The notes beneath the pieces are model-generated. The model was given only the letters and a program-made list of their open reading frames with translations. It was not told the DNA's origin and searched no databases. From Sphingobium sp. (GTDB lineage Bacteria; Pseudomonadota; Alphaproteobacteria; Sphingomonadales; Sphingomonadaceae): a DNA stretch of 64,000 bases. This document shows positions 18,271-28,375 of the stretch, one piece after another (within the stretch, counting starts at the first letter, position 1; each line of letters begins with the position of its first letter). The position numbers and the translations under genes were made by a program. The stretch covers positions 248,001-312,000 of the forward strand of contig SPEL01000001.1 in assembly GCA_009360885.1 (NCBI GenBank). Reading direction: 5' to 3'.

Positions 18271-19509
18271 TTACGCTGCCTTGCGTAACTCCAGTTCCAG
18301 CCGGTCCCAGATTTCGACGAGGGCCGAAACCAGATCGCGCATCATTTCCTCGCTATGGGCCGGGCCGGGGGTAAAACGCAGGCGTTCCTTGCCGCGCGGC
18401 ACAGTCGGGAAGTTGATGGGCTGCACATAGACGCCATATTCGGCGAGCAATATGTCGCTGATCTTCTTCGCCTTGGTGGGGTCGCCCACCAGCAGCGGCA
18501 CGATATGCGTCACTGAATCCATGACGGGCAGGCCTGAATCACGCATCATCTGCTTCAGCATCGTGGCGGCGGCTTGCTGGGCATCGCGCTCAGCGCTTGA
18601 TTCCTTCAAATGACGCACGGAGGCTAAAACCCCGGCGACCAGCACCGGTGCCAGCGATGTGGAGAAAATGAACCCCGGCGCGTAGGAGCGGATGCAGTCG
18701 ATAATCATCTGATCGGCGGCGATATAGCCCCCCATTACACCGAATGCCTTACCCAGCGTCCCTTCGATAATCGTTACGCGGTCGGCCACGTCGTCGCGTT
18801 CGGTAATGCCGCCGCCGCGCGGGCCATACATGCCCACCGCATGAACCTCATCACAATAAGTGATGGCGTTAAACTCGTCCGCCAGATCGCATATTTCAGC
18901 GATAGGGGCGATGTCGCCATCCATCGAATAGACGCTTTCAAACGCAATCAGCTTGGGCGTGTCGATGGGAACACTGGTCAGTAATTCGCGCAGATGGTCA
19001 AGATCATTGTGGCGAAAAACATGCTTTTCCGCGCCGCTATTGCGGATACCCGCAATCATGCTGGCGTGGTTCAACTCATCCGAAAATATCACGCAGCCGG
19101 GCAGCAATTTGGCGAGAGTCGAGAGAGTTGCCTCATTCGACACATAGCCAGAGGTGAAGGTCAGCGCCGATTCCTTGCCGTGCAAGTCGGCCAGCTCAGC
19201 TTCTAATTCGGTGTGATAATGGGTGTTGCCGCTGATATTGCGGGTGCCGCCAGAGCCTGCACCAACATCATGCAACGCTTCTTCCATGGCGGCGATAACC
19301 TTGGGGTGCTGGCCCATGGTCAGATAATCGTTGGAACACCATACGATTATGGGTTTGGGGCCATTATGCCCGTGGAAGCAGCGCGCATTAGGAAATGCGC
19401 CTTTGTTCCGCAAAATCTCGATGAAAACGCGATAGCGCCCTTCGCTGTGCAGGCGGTCAATCGCCTGAGAGAAGATATGCTTATAATTCACGGCCTTGCC
19501 CAGTTCCAC
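18271..19509 (-). CDS. hemA: 5-aminolevulinate synthase
   Basis: This PLP enzyme condenses glycine and succinyl-CoA, the first step of the C4 haem pathway typical of alphaproteobacteria. Seen: [14 protein letters not shown] near residue 54, [35 protein letters not shown], and the Schiff-base lysine in [14 protein letters not shown]. Length is normal. The frame opens with GTG at 19509 (AAAAGG five bases upstream). A second GTG at 19491 would give (M)[13 protein letters not shown], closer to the usual ALAS amino end, so the start is uncertain by six codons. It is divergent from nothing close: murI follows on the same strand side about 120 bases away. Confidence 0.96.
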   Translation of the reverse strand: MELGKAVNYKHIFSQAIDRLHSEGRYRVFIEILRNKGAFPNARCFHGHNGPKPIIVWCSNDYLTMGQHPKVIAAMEEALHDVGAGSGGTRNISGNTHYHTELEAELADLHGKESALTFTSGYVSNEATLSTLAKLLPGCVIFSDELNHASMIAGIRNSGAEKHVFRHNDLDHLRELLTSVPIDTPKLIAFESVYSMDGDIAPIAEICDLADEFNAITYCDEVHAVGMYGPRGGGITERDDVADRVTIIEGTLGKAFGVMGGYIAADQMIIDCIRSYAPGFIFSTSLAPVLVAGVLASVRHLKESSAERDAQQAAATMLKQMMRDSGLPVMDSVTHIVPLLVGDPTKAKKISDILLAEYGVYVQPINFPTVPRGKERLRFTPGPAHSEEMMRDLVSALVEIWDRLELELRKAA

Positions 19510-19632
19510 AAACCTTTTATTGGAACGCCGTTTAGCGATATGACGCCATTTTTACCAGCGATAACGGCTCGCAACAGGCTGGACAAACTGACGCAGGCCA
19601 GCCTGCCATGGTTCATGATAGGGACGAGAGGT

Positions 19633-20466
19633 TTATAAACTCTCTATCTGGGTGAGGCCATAGCGGGTGAGGGCGGGCTTAAGTGCTTCAACATCCGGGT
19701 CCATCCGCGTAAAAATGGCGGTTCCGGGGGGCGGGGTGTCGGGCCACATGGCCCCGTTATTCAGATAGGCGATGCGCCGGGCAATACCGTCTCCGCCATG
19801 CAGAAATTCCACCGGGCCCAGAGAAATTTCACGAGCGGCAGCCTCCAGCTCTCCCTGTACCAGCGGGAAATGGGTGCAGGCCAGCACGATGCGGTCGATT
19901 CTCTCTCCGCCCGGCTGCTCGACAAGGCCAAGCAAGGCATGGCGCGCTACATCCGGGTCCAGCGCCTGTCCGCGCAGTTTCGCCTCCGCCAGCGCCACCA
20001 ACGCCGCGCTGCCATGGCGCAGCACGGTGCAATCTGCGCCATGGGCGGCGGCCAGCCTGTCTACATAAGGCTGACGCACAGTGGCCTCTGTCCCCAGCAC
20101 ACCGATGACGCGGGTGCGGGAGGATAAGGCGGCGGGTTTAATGGCTGGCACCGTCCCCACCACCGGGATATCGAGCGCAGCACGCACATGGGATAGCGCA
20201 ATGGTGGACGCCGTATTGCACGCAATAACGGCCATGCGCGGGCGGAATCGTTCCACCAGCCGCCCCAGCAAGGCAGGCACGCGGGCCATAATCTCTGTCT
20301 CGCTCTTGGTGCCATAGGGAAAACCTGCCCTGTCGGCTGCATAAACAACCGGCATATGGGGCAGGAGCGCCCGTGCAGGACCCAGAATGGACAGGCCGCC
20401 CACGCCGCTATCAAAAAACAAAACGGGGGCATCCATCGGTGTGGTGTCAGGGCAGGTTTGCGTCAT
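19633..20466 (-). CDS. murI: Glutamate racemase
   Basis: MurI supplies D-glutamate for peptidoglycan. ATG 20466 (MTQTCPDTTPMDAP, 277 residues) is preferred over the open frame from 20556, whose first 30 residues have no MurI character. Motifs: FFDSGVGGLSIL, YGTKSETEI, the first catalytic cysteine in IACNTASTIAL and the second in LACTHFPLVQ. Both cysteines are present, so the enzyme should be active. The gene lies upstream of hemA on the same strand and is divergent from cfa. Confidence 0.94.
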   Translation of the reverse strand: MTQTCPDTTPMDAPVLFFDSGVGGLSILGPARALLPHMPVVYAADRAGFPYGTKSETEIMARVPALLGRLVERFRPRMAVIACNTASTIALSHVRAALDIPVVGTVPAIKPAALSSRTRVIGVLGTEATVRQPYVDRLAAAHGADCTVLRHGSAALVALAEAKLRGQALDPDVARHALLGLVEQPGGERIDRIVLACTHFPLVQGELEAAAREISLGPVEFLHGGDGIARRIAYLNNGAMWPDTPPPGTAIFTRMDPDVEALKPALTRYGLTQIESL

Positions 20467-20637
20467 GCCGCCTGTGTCATACCGTGCGTGCCGCAAGTCA
20501 AGCATTGCTGCTTCTCTCCTCCATCTGCCTTGTTCTATTCCGAACTGCCTTGGCATTCATAGCGCCAGCCTGTAGCAAGAGCGTGTCTAGGGCTGCATAT
20601 TTGTGGCGGCCCCTGTTGATATGCAGGAGTATGTATT

Positions 20638-21891
20638 TTGAGTATGGCGTTGCTGCACCATTTCCTCAGCCGACTGATAAAGCATGGGACGCTGACCGTT
20701 GTGGATTTCGCCGGGGCGACCCATTGCTATGGTAAGCCATCCCCTGATTTCCCCAATGTGACGATGCGTTTGAATGATGATAAGGCCGGGCGTGACATCG
20801 TGCTGCACCCCAATCTGGGCTTTGTCGAAGGCTATATGGATGGCCGCATCAGCATTGATGATGATGATATTATGGGCCTTGTGACGCTCGCCAAGGGTAA
20901 TAACCCATGGGAGAAGCGTAAAAATCTGGAACGCATGGGCGCGGCGAAGAATATCGCCAAAACCGCCATCAAGCGTGTGAAGCAGGCCAATTTCCGCGCC
21001 GCTTCCAAGCAGAATGTCGCCCACCATTATGACCTTTCCGGCGCGCTTTATGATCTGTTTCTGGATAAGGACCGGCAATATAGCTGTGCCTATTGGGCGC
21101 AACCGGGCGAGGATATTGATCTCTCTGCCGGGTTGGATCAGGCGCAGGAAGATAAAAAGGCGCATATTGCCGCGAAGCTTTATCTGAAGCCGGGTATGAC
21201 GGTGCTGGATATTGGCTGCGGCTGGGGCGGCATGGCGCTCTATCTCCATCGCAAATATGGTGTGCGGGTAACCGGCATCACTTTGTCAGAGGAGCAACTC
21301 GCTGTTGCCCGCCAGCGCGCGCAGGATGAGGGCGTGGCCGATCATGTGACCTTTGAACTCATCGATTATCGCGACCTTCAGGGCCAGTTTGACCGCATTG
21401 TCTCTGTTGGCATGTTTGAACATGTCGGCGTTCCTTATTACCGCGAATTTTTCCGCCAGTGCCATAATCTGCTGAAGCCTGATGGCGTGATGCTGCTCCA
21501 TACCATTGGGCGCATGGGTTCGCCGGGTATGACAGATGCGTTCACTCGTAAATATATCTTCCCTGGCGGTTATATTCCGGCGCTCAGTGAAATATTGCAG
21601 GGCAGCGAACCTAATCGCCTGATGGTGACGGATGTTGAGGCGCTGCGCCTCCATTATGGCATGACCACAAGGGCATGGTATAATCGCGTTCGTGAAAAGC
21701 GGGCGGAGATTGAGGTGCTTTATGATGCGCGCTTCTTCCGTATGTGGAGCCTCTATTTGGCGGGCGCGACGGCGGCGTTTGAAAATGGCGGTATGCTGAT
21801 TTATCAGCTCCAATATACGCGGGATCGCCACGCACTGCCGATCACGCGCGATTATATGCTGGAAGAAGAAGCCCGTCTGCGCGGCGAGTAA
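20638..21891 (+). CDS. cfa: Cyclopropane-fatty-acyl-phospholipid synthase family
   Basis: 417 residues. The enzyme uses S-adenosylmethionine to add a methylene bridge to unsaturated membrane lipids. Seen: the SAM-binding VLDIGCGWGGMALYL, then VSVGMFEHVGVPYYREFF and HTIGRMGSPG. An N-terminal lipid-binding region contains HYDLSGALYDLFL. The frame starts at TTG 20638 with AGGAG eight bases upstream; the in-frame ATG six bases later is too far from that site, so TTG is the likelier start. A hairpin follows the stop. Confidence 0.92.
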   Translation: MSMALLHHFLSRLIKHGTLTVVDFAGATHCYGKPSPDFPNVTMRLNDDKAGRDIVLHPNLGFVEGYMDGRISIDDDDIMGLVTLAKGNNPWEKRKNLERMGAAKNIAKTAIKRVKQANFRAASKQNVAHHYDLSGALYDLFLDKDRQYSCAYWAQPGEDIDLSAGLDQAQEDKKAHIAAKLYLKPGMTVLDIGCGWGGMALYLHRKYGVRVTGITLSEEQLAVARQRAQDEGVADHVTFELIDYRDLQGQFDRIVSVGMFEHVGVPYYREFFRQCHNLLKPDGVMLLHTIGRMGSPGMTDAFTRKYIFPGGYIPALSEILQGSEPNRLMVTDVEALRLHYGMTTRAWYNRVREKRAEIEVLYDARFFRMWSLYLAGATAAFENGGMLIYQLQYTRDRHALPITRDYMLEEEARLRGE

Positions 21892-21910
21892 TCAGCATTG
21901 AAATGGAAAA

Positions 21911-21941
21911 CACCGGCCTGTTCGGGTGAACGAGGCCGGTG
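21911..21941 (-). terminator. Hairpin terminator between cfa and the EF-hand gene
   Basis: Perfect 9-base arms CACCGGCCT and AGGCCGGTG around a 13-base loop. On the minus strand it is followed by TTTTCC, so it best serves the EF-hand gene; it may also end cfa. Confidence 0.7.
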
Positions 21942-21973
21942 CTTCCCCTGCATAAAGCGGATTATGAACCAAA

Positions 21974-22669
21974 TTATTGTGGCTTAGGCGCGCTTTTCTG
22001 TGCGTCAGCCTTGTTTGCGCGGGCTTTCCATTGTTCGCGCATGGCTTTGTGGGAGGCTTGCTGCTCGGCCACCGTGGCGATGCCGTCTTTATTCGCGTCC
22101 ACCTTATCAAAATGAGAGAGAGCGGTGGCGCTTGCCTCTGCCCATGTGATTTTACCATCCTTATTGGTGTCAGCGCGGGCAAAATCATACCCGCCTCTCA
22201 TTCCATGATTTCGGTCATGGCCGCGGCCTTTGAAATGATGAGCCTTCATTCCGCGCCCTTCTTTCGCATGCTCACCCGGCTGAACCGGTTGCGCGGCGAG
22301 TGGCGGGGCGGGGCGCGTCATTGGGCGGTCGGTTCCGTTTCTATCGGGCCGCGCATGGGCGGCATCAAATTCTGCACGGCTCACTGAGCCATCGCCATTG
22401 CCATCTAGCTTTTTAAACCGTTCGTCCTGCCGCTGCGTTCGCAAGGCAGTGCGATGGGCGCTGATTTCCGCCTGAGTGATAACGCCGTCCATATCTTTGT
22501 CGATCTGTGCAAAGCGCTCCTTCAGCTTTGCCTCAACGTCAGTTCGCTTCATATCCTGCATTGGCGGACGCGGCTGAGCCGGTGGGGCAGGGGCCGCAAT
22601 GGCGACGTCAGACATCGGGGCAAGGGCGGCTGCGGCAATGGCGGCGCTGCCAATCAAAAATGCTTTCAT
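21974..22669 (-). CDS. Exported EF-hand calcium-binding protein
   Basis: 231 residues. The N-terminal signal peptide ends in an alanine-rich stretch near residue 25. Four EF-hand loops are visible in two pairs: DKDMDGVITQAE and DGNGDGSVSRAEF, then DTNKDGKITWAE and DANKDGIATVAE. Each keeps the D-x-D/N-x-D-G pattern. A Pro-, His- and Gly-rich linker separates the pairs, and the tail is basic. Exported EF-hand proteins of this kind are common in sphingomonads; their role (calcium sensing or surface scaffolding) is not known. Confidence 0.86.
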   Translation of the reverse strand: MKAFLIGSAAIAAAALAPMSDVAIAAPAPPAQPRPPMQDMKRTDVEAKLKERFAQIDKDMDGVITQAEISAHRTALRTQRQDERFKKLDGNGDGSVSRAEFDAAHARPDRNGTDRPMTRPAPPLAAQPVQPGEHAKEGRGMKAHHFKGRGHDRNHGMRGGYDFARADTNKDGKITWAEASATALSHFDKVDANKDGIATVAEQQASHKAMREQWKARANKADAQKSAPKPQ

Positions 22670-22818
22670 CAGTGGCTCCGTTCTTTGCGTTTCATGATGA
22701 AAAGAGGTTTAGCAGCGATCAGATGCATCCATAGTGAACAGCGCAGATAGGGTGCGTTCATAAAGGGCGGTAGAAAAAACTGTAGATTGCATTAACCATA
22801 TGTGCGATTCCTGCTCGT

Positions 22819-23556
22819 ATGAGCCACGGTGCCCTGCAATCTATGCCATCAACGGCGCGAACGGTGTCGTCGGAATCTCCTGCGCGTACATCGCGCGGTG
22901 GGGCGCAGTCTGCGACGCAGCAGACAAAGGCCGGCACAGGCAAAATACGTGGTCGCCCCCGTAGTTTCGATGTGGATCAGGCGATTGTCTGCGCTGCGGC
23001 CCTGTTCCGTAAACGGGGCTATGATCGCGTAACATTGGCGGATCTCACCAGCGCAATGGCGATTAATCCGCCCAGCTTTTATGCGGCCTTCGGTAGCAAG
23101 GCATTGTTGTTCAAGCGCGTTTCCGATGCGTATCTGAATGACTGGCTGGTGGAAATTCGTGGTGCCTTTGAGGGTGCAGGCGAATTACAGACAGCCCTGC
23201 GGCAGATTGTCGTTGCAGCGGCAGGGCGCTTCATCTGGCGCGATGATGAGGATGAGGCGGGCAAGCCTGCCGGAGCAATTTCTGGCCAGGGCGGCTGTCT
23301 GATTCTGGAGTCTGCGAATAATTGCAGTGATGCGCTGGTCGTTGCCCATATCCGCAAGGCGCGGTTGACCGTCGCGGCGGCGCTGTATCGCGGCATATCT
23401 CACGGAGCCCCCGATGATGTTGTGGCGCTGACGGACCATGTGATGATGTTGTTGGCGGGGTTGTCTGCCATGGCACGGGCCGGGGTAGGGGCAGACCGGC
23501 TGGTGCCTATGGCAGAGAGCGCTGCTATGGCTCTGCGCCCTGTCTCTGTTCCATGA
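22819..23556 (+). CDS. TetR/AcrR family transcriptional regulator
   Basis: 245 residues. A long serine/threonine-rich tail (first 40 residues) precedes the helix-turn-helix: GRPRSFDVDQAIVCAAALF, then YDRVTLADLTSAMAI and PPSFYAAFGSKALLFKRV. The C-terminal ligand domain has GCLILESANNCSDALV, similar to regulators whose C-terminal domain is of the AefR/YxaF-like type. It may start later than 22819, since the tail is not conserved in the family. The EF-hand gene is divergent, and argG follows on the same strand. The ligand is unknown. Confidence 0.87.
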   Translation: MSHGALQSMPSTARTVSSESPARTSRGGAQSATQQTKAGTGKIRGRPRSFDVDQAIVCAAALFRKRGYDRVTLADLTSAMAINPPSFYAAFGSKALLFKRVSDAYLNDWLVEIRGAFEGAGELQTALRQIVVAAAGRFIWRDDEDEAGKPAGAISGQGGCLILESANNCSDALVVAHIRKARLTVAAALYRGISHGAPDDVVALTDHVMMLLAGLSAMARAGVGADRLVPMAESAAMALRPVSVP

Positions 23557-23636
23557 TGATGCGAAATGGTTGCGATTTTATAGCATCGCTGTTAGGCGCG
23601 CCTTTCCTCTAACCTCAGTTATGTGAGTCTGTGCAA

Positions 23637-24854
23637 ATGACCGACAAGATCAACCGGGTCGTTCTCGCTTATTCCGGCGGCCTTGACACCAGCGTGATCC
23701 TGAAGTGGTTGCAACAGACATACCGATGTGAGGTGGTTACCTTCACCGCTGATCTGGGGCAGGGTGAGGAACTGGAACCCGTTCGTCGCAAGGCTGAACT
23801 GGCAGGTGTGAAGCCTGAGCATATCTTCATCGACGATCTGCGTGAAGAATTTGTGCGTGATTATGTATTCCCGATGATGCGCGCCAATGCGCATTATGAA
23901 GGCCTGTATCTGCTGGGCACCTCCATCGCACGGCCCCTGATCGCCAAGCGGCAGATTGAAATTGCCAAGATGGTGGGCGCGGATGCCGTTTCCCACGGCG
24001 CGACCGGCAAGGGTAACGATCAGGTCCGGTTTGAAATCGGCTATTATGCGTTGCAGCCCGACATCAAGGTGATCGCGCCATGGCGTGAGTGGGATTTGAC
24101 GAGCCGCACGAAGCTCATCGAATTTGCCGAACAGCATCAGATTCCGATTCCCCGTGATAAGCGCGGCGAAGCGCCTTTCTCTACCGATGCCAACATGCTG
24201 CATACCTCTTCAGAGGGTAAGGTTTTGGAAGATCCGTGGGAAGAAACACCCGATTTCGTTTATTCGCGCACGGTTAACCCCGAAGATGCGCCGGATGTGC
24301 CGGAATATATTACGGTTGATTTTGAACGTGGTGATGGCGTGGCGATCAATGGCGTGGGCATGTCGCCAGCAACTTTGCTGGAAACGCTCAATGAATATGG
24401 CCGCAAACATGGCATTGGTCGGCTTGATCTGGTGGAAAACCGCTTCGTCGGCATGAAATCGCGCGGCATGTATGAAACACCGGGCGGCACCATTTATGCC
24501 ATGGCGCATCGCGGTATCGAACAAATTACGCTGGATCGCGGCGCTGCCCACCTGAAGGATGAGCTGATGCCGAAATATGCAGAGCTGATCTATAATGGTT
24601 TCTGGTTCGCGCCGGAACGTGAAATGTTGCAGGCCGCCATCGATTATAGCCAGGAAAAGGTGACGGGGACCGTCCGCCTGAAACTCTATAAGGGTAGCGT
24701 CAACGTTGTAGGCCGCAAGTCGCCTTATTCGCTGTATAGTGAAAAGGTTGTGACATTTGAAGATGATGCAGGCGCTTATGACCAGCGCGACGCTGCTGGT
24801 TTCATCAAGCTCAATGCATTGCGTTTACGTTTGCTGGGCAGCCGCGATCGTTAA
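23637..24854 (+). CDS. argG: Argininosuccinate synthase
   Basis: 405 residues starting [19 protein letters not shown]; an in-frame GTG two codons earlier is not preferred. ArgG joins citrulline and aspartate with ATP in arginine synthesis. The ATP-pyrophosphatase P-loop [15 protein letters not shown] is at residues 10-24. [12 protein letters not shown] and [17 protein letters not shown] segments (here [12 protein letters not shown]) are also present. Length is normal. A strong terminator lies 26 bases after the stop. Confidence 0.97.
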   Translation: MTDKINRVVLAYSGGLDTSVILKWLQQTYRCEVVTFTADLGQGEELEPVRRKAELAGVKPEHIFIDDLREEFVRDYVFPMMRANAHYEGLYLLGTSIARPLIAKRQIEIAKMVGADAVSHGATGKGNDQVRFEIGYYALQPDIKVIAPWREWDLTSRTKLIEFAEQHQIPIPRDKRGEAPFSTDANMLHTSSEGKVLEDPWEETPDFVYSRTVNPEDAPDVPEYITVDFERGDGVAINGVGMSPATLLETLNEYGRKHGIGRLDLVENRFVGMKSRGMYETPGGTIYAMAHRGIEQITLDRGAAHLKDELMPKYAELIYNGFWFAPEREMLQAAIDYSQEKVTGTVRLKLYKGSVNVVGRKSPYSLYSEKVVTFEDDAGAYDQRDAAGFIKLNALRLRLLGSRDR

Positions 24855-24880
24855 CTTCAAATTTTTTGATTGATGAAGAA

Positions 24881-24908
24881 GGGGCGTCCGTTAGGGCGTC
24901 CCTTTTTT
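24881..24908 (+). terminator. Terminator after argG
   Basis: GGGGCGTCC pairs with GGGCGTCCC over nine positions, two of them G-U wobbles, around the loop GTTA, and is followed by six T residues. Confidence 0.85.
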
Positions 24909-25054
24909 ATGCTGATATGTTTGCAGGTGTGAAACATCATCTTTTCTTGACTTATGGAACAAATGCACCCAACATGAACGCGCTAACGTCGCATGCGACG
25001 GAATTTGATACCGCTACATGGCGGGTTTCTCCTTCCCTTCACGCGCTACCAGCT

Positions 25055-25076
25055 CTGCCCGTGCTGTTACGGGCAG
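25055..25076 (+). promoter_or_regulatory. Hairpin in the cold-shock gene leader
   Basis: Perfect 8-base arms CTGCCCGT and ACGGGCAG with a six-base loop, about 30 bases before the cold-shock start and followed by AAAATCTGTTTTT. It could be a leader structure that changes with temperature or a weak attenuator. The function is inferred from position only. Confidence 0.5.
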
Positions 25077-25106
25077 AAAATCTGTTTTTGTGAAAGGAAA
25101 CACTCC

Positions 25107-25313
25107 ATGCCTATCGGTACCGTAAAATTCTTTAATGCAGACAAGGGCTATGGCTTTATCGCGCCAGAAGATGGCGGTGATGACAGCTTCGTTCATATCA
25201 GCGCAGTTGAGCGTGCTGGCCTTGCCACACTGCACAAAGATCAGCGCGTAAGCTATGAACTGGAGCAGGATCGCCGTGGCAAGATGGCCGCAGTGAATAT
25301 CGAAGCTCTTTAA
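25107..25313 (+). CDS. Cold-shock domain protein
   Basis: 68 residues starting MPIGTVKFFNADKGYGFIAP. The two RNA-binding motifs are present: KGYGFI (RNP1) and DSFVHI (RNP2-type, residues 26-31). Cold-shock proteins bind single-stranded RNA/DNA and melt structure. The start at 25107 has GAAAGGA eight bases upstream, and the length is exactly that of a single cold-shock domain. The longer open frame from 24993 is discarded because it runs through the leader hairpin. Preceding intergenic sequence (24909-25106) is about 200 bases, as is common for csp leaders. Confidence 0.93.
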   Translation: MPIGTVKFFNADKGYGFIAPEDGGDDSFVHISAVERAGLATLHKDQRVSYELEQDRRGKMAAVNIEAL

Positions 25314-25367
25314 TGCTTCTGCCTGAGGGGGCCTTGCAGCCCTCTCCGGCAACTGCAAACTTCATTC

Positions 25368-25408
25368 CAGATGGGCGTTTCTTCGTTCATCTGGGAAACG
25401 CCCATCTG
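25368..25408. repeat. 14-bp perfect inverted repeat between csp and the aldo/keto reductase
   Basis: Arms CAGATGGGCGTTTC and GAAACGCCCATCTG flank a 13-base loop that itself holds CATCTGG, able to pair with the start of the left arm. No T run follows on either strand. It lies between convergent genes, so it may be a bidirectional transcript end. Confidence 0.65.
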
Positions 25409-25448
25409 CCGTTTGCTTCTTAAATGCCGATATATTTCGGCCTGCACC

Positions 25449-26495
25449 TTATTTTTTCGGCGCTTCGCCTGCTTTGGCCCCACGGCGATATTCGCCCTGA
25501 CGCGCCAACATCCAGCCGGGATATTCCTGCGGCAATGCGCTGGCATCTGCCAATATCGCCAGTTCCTCCTCGTTCAGCTTTACATCACAGGCGGCAATAT
25601 TGTCATTGAGCTGATCGATGCGTTTCGCGCCGACAATCACGCTTGTCACCACGCTCTGATGTAATAACCAGCCCAGCGCAATCTGCGCCACTGAAACACC
25701 ACGAGCCTCCGCCATTGGCCGCATCAGGTCGATTAGGTCATAGGCTCGGTCCTTGTTCACCGGTGGGAAATCGAAATTGGCGCGGCGGCCCTCGCCATCC
25801 CCGTCTCTGCTGTATTTGCCAGAGAGAAAGCCGCCAGCCAGCGGACTCCACACCATCATGCCCATCCCTTCAGACTGCATCATCGGCACCAGTTCCCGCT
25901 CAACATCACGTCCGGCGACGGTGTAATAGGCTTGCAGCGTTTCAAACCGGGCGAGATTCTGCGCGCCTGCGATGCCCTGTGCCTTCATGATCTGCCATGC
26001 CGCCCAGTTGGATACGCCGACATAACGCACATGCCCCTGCCGAACGAGGTCATCCAGCGCGCGCATGGTTTCCTCAACCGGGGTATTCCCATCCCATCCA
26101 TGGATTTGATAGAGGTCAATGTGGTCGGTACCGAGGCGTTTCAGGCTGGCCTTGGCCTGATCCATGATGTGACCGCGCGATGCACCGCGCGCATTAATGC
26201 CTTCACCCATCGGGCCCATGACTTTGGTAGCGATGATGACATCCTCGCGGGGGATACCCAGATTTTTGATCGCCTGCCCCGTCAATATCTCCGATGTGCC
26301 AAGGGAATAGACATTGGCGGTGTCGATGAAGTTGATGCCCGTATCCAGCGCGGTTTTAACAATATCATCCACCTCTTTCTGGCCCAACTGGCCGATATTG
26401 GCCCAGAGGCTGCCTGCAGCCTCGCCAAAGGTCATGGTACCAAGGCATAGTTCTGAAACGAACAGGCCGGTGCGCCCAAGCTGATTATAACGCAT
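25449..26495 (-). CDS. Aldo/keto reductase
   Basis: 348 residues, a TIM-barrel NADPH-dependent oxidoreductase. The start MRYNQLGRTGLFVSELCLG is typical. The catalytic tetrad is visible: Asp and Tyr in FIDTANVYSLGTSE, Lys in VIIATKVMGP and His in YQIHGWD. A C-terminal cofactor stretch reads VTSVIVGAKRIDQL. The substrate cannot be told from sequence. It is convergent with the cold-shock gene and divergent from the ICMT-like gene. Confidence 0.93.
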   Translation of the reverse strand: MRYNQLGRTGLFVSELCLGTMTFGEAAGSLWANIGQLGQKEVDDIVKTALDTGINFIDTANVYSLGTSEILTGQAIKNLGIPREDVIIATKVMGPMGEGINARGASRGHIMDQAKASLKRLGTDHIDLYQIHGWDGNTPVEETMRALDDLVRQGHVRYVGVSNWAAWQIMKAQGIAGAQNLARFETLQAYYTVAGRDVERELVPMMQSEGMGMMVWSPLAGGFLSGKYSRDGDGEGRRANFDFPPVNKDRAYDLIDLMRPMAEARGVSVAQIALGWLLHQSVVTSVIVGAKRIDQLNDNIAACDVKLNEEELAILADASALPQEYPGWMLARQGEYRRGAKAGEAPKK

Positions 26496-26666
26496 GGGGG
26501 ATGCTCCTTCATATCATGGGATGTGGGGTAGGCCCATTATATAGGAAACCGACGGGCAGGCGAAAAGGGTGGTGGTGGGTAATTTCCTGCTGGCTCTGCG
26601 CAGATAGATGGATACTATCATCCCCTCTTCATCAGATGCTTACCATATGCGTATAAGAGCGGCGTT

Positions 26667-27998
26667 ATGGAATCATCATCAGACTCTCTCGTTTCTTCCA
26701 CCCCGACCGATGGAAAATTGCCCTGTCCCCCTTCGGCGGTTAGCCATGGGGTTGGCTTTGCGGGGCTGGTGGGGCTTGGTCTATGGACATGGGCGGCGTG
26801 GTATTATGGGATGAGCGGCCCCCATGCGGGCATAGCGGCTGTGCTGGCCTGCGGTTTGCCTATGGTACTATGGTCGGTTCTGGTTGATAAAGTACATCGC
26901 CGTGCCTCAACGGGCATAGACTGGTCCGCGCAGCAGCGATCCAGCAAAGAGGCGATGGACATTTCCATCGTCAAGCTGACCGGATTATGGGCGACATGGG
27001 GCGCGATTGCGCTATTTTATGGCATGGCGCGCTGGTATTGGCAGGGCGGCTATACTTATGCGATGCAGCTCCTGACATGGGCGGCTCCTTCGTTATTCAT
27101 CTTATCTATTCCTTATGTCGTCTGGCTTGATCGTTATCTGGTACAGCCCAAGGACGGCACATATGCCTTTGGGCAATGGGTGATTGGCGGGGCAGCAGGA
27201 AAACCCGCACCCGGTGCCATTGGCGATCATGTGCGGGCATGGGCGGTAAAGGCCTTTTTTCTGGCGTTCATGCTATCGATCACGCCGATTAACTTCGCCA
27301 ATGTCATTGGATGGCGTATGGGCGACCCACTAGCCGGGCCGGTGGCGTTCACCAATTTCATGATTACCCTGCTGTTTATGATCGACGTGGCCTTCGCCAC
27401 CATTGGTTATATGATGACGATGAAGCCGCTGGATGCGCATATTCGCAGGGCTAACCCGCATATGGCAGGGTGGATTGCGGCGCTGATTTGCTATCCCCCC
27501 TTTGTGCTGATGGGCGGCGGGGGCCCGCTGGATTATCATCGCGGTACAGCCGGGTGGAGTCAGTGGCTGGCGGGGAATGATGCAATATTGTGGATTTGGG
27601 GGGCGGTTCTGATTGCCCTTACCGGCATTTATGCATGGGCGACGGTGGCTTTTGGCTTGCGCTTTTCTAACCTCACGCATCGGGGGATTATTACCCACGG
27701 GCCATATCGGCTGAGCCGTCATCCGGCCTATCTGGCGAAGAATTTGTTCTGGTGGCTCACTGTTATGCCGTTCCTCTCGACCAGTGGGAGCTGGGTGGAT
27801 GTGCTGCGTAATTGCGCTTTGCTGGGCCTTACGGGTGCCATTTATTACTGGCGCGCCCGGACGGAGGAGGAACATCTGCTGACGGACCTGGATTATCGCG
27901 CTTATTATGACTGGATGCAGGCCCATGGCCCCATTACGCGGGCGCTGGCGGTTGTAACGCGCCATTTTCCGGTTCTGAACCGGCGTGATACCTTATGA
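26667..27998 (+). CDS. Multi-pass membrane protein with ICMT-like C-terminus
   Basis: 443 residues with about nine hydrophobic segments. The C-terminal part holds the isoprenylcysteine/phospholipid methyltransferase-like signature HGPYRLSRHPAYLAKN followed 50 residues later by RARTEEEHLL and YYDWMQAHG. In that family these bind SAM at the membrane surface. The N-terminal half is a hydrophobic bundle without a motif I recognise. A methyltransferase role is likely but the lipid or quinone substrate is unknown. ATG 26667 opens MESSSDSLVSS. tRNA-Cys follows about 90 bases after the stop. Confidence 0.75.
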   Translation: MESSSDSLVSSTPTDGKLPCPPSAVSHGVGFAGLVGLGLWTWAAWYYGMSGPHAGIAAVLACGLPMVLWSVLVDKVHRRASTGIDWSAQQRSSKEAMDISIVKLTGLWATWGAIALFYGMARWYWQGGYTYAMQLLTWAAPSLFILSIPYVVWLDRYLVQPKDGTYAFGQWVIGGAAGKPAPGAIGDHVRAWAVKAFFLAFMLSITPINFANVIGWRMGDPLAGPVAFTNFMITLLFMIDVAFATIGYMMTMKPLDAHIRRANPHMAGWIAALICYPPFVLMGGGGPLDYHRGTAGWSQWLAGNDAILWIWGAVLIALTGIYAWATVAFGLRFSNLTHRGIITHGPYRLSRHPAYLAKNLFWWLTVMPFLSTSGSWVDVLRNCALLGLTGAIYYWRARTEEEHLLTDLDYRAYYDWMQAHGPITRALAVVTRHFPVLNRRDTL

Positions 27999-28089
27999 AT
28001 CGGCATAAGGTGGGGGTGCGAATAAGACTTATCAAAAAAGGGCTGGCATTGCGGGAAGAAACAAGCTAGCAGCGCCAGACCGCACGGAT

Positions 28090-28163
28090 GGCCCGATGGC
28101 GGAGTGGTGACGCAGAGGACTGCAAATCCTTGCACGCCGGTTCGATTCCGGCTCGGGCCTCCA
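28090..28163 (+). tRNA. tRNA-Cys (GCA)
   Basis: A complete cloverleaf can be drawn: acceptor GGCCCGA with TCGGGCC, the T arm GCCGGTTCGATTCCGGC and an anticodon loop CTGCAAA with GCA at 28122-28124. The terminal CCA is encoded. A dead integrase fragment lies about 210 bases downstream on the same strand, the classic placement for tRNA-targeted elements. Confidence 0.95.
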
Positions 28164-28375
28164 TTACCCCTTCCAGTGCTGTCCGGACATGCCTGAAAAA
28201 CGGCTGATCTCTATGATTTTTCGTGGTATAACGTCTACATTCGGACGGACAATTCTGCCCTCTTCCAGAAACATTGATGGTACAGATGATGGATCACCGA
28301 CCGACCATTGCATCGGAGGTCCATCAAGGCACAACCCAGCACGCGGCGAACCGGGCTGCCTGCCAATTCAGTAAA

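Noticed and set aside
28189..28374. Small plus-strand frame after tRNA-Cys
   Set aside because: No similarity or ribosome site; the segment is best explained as element remains.
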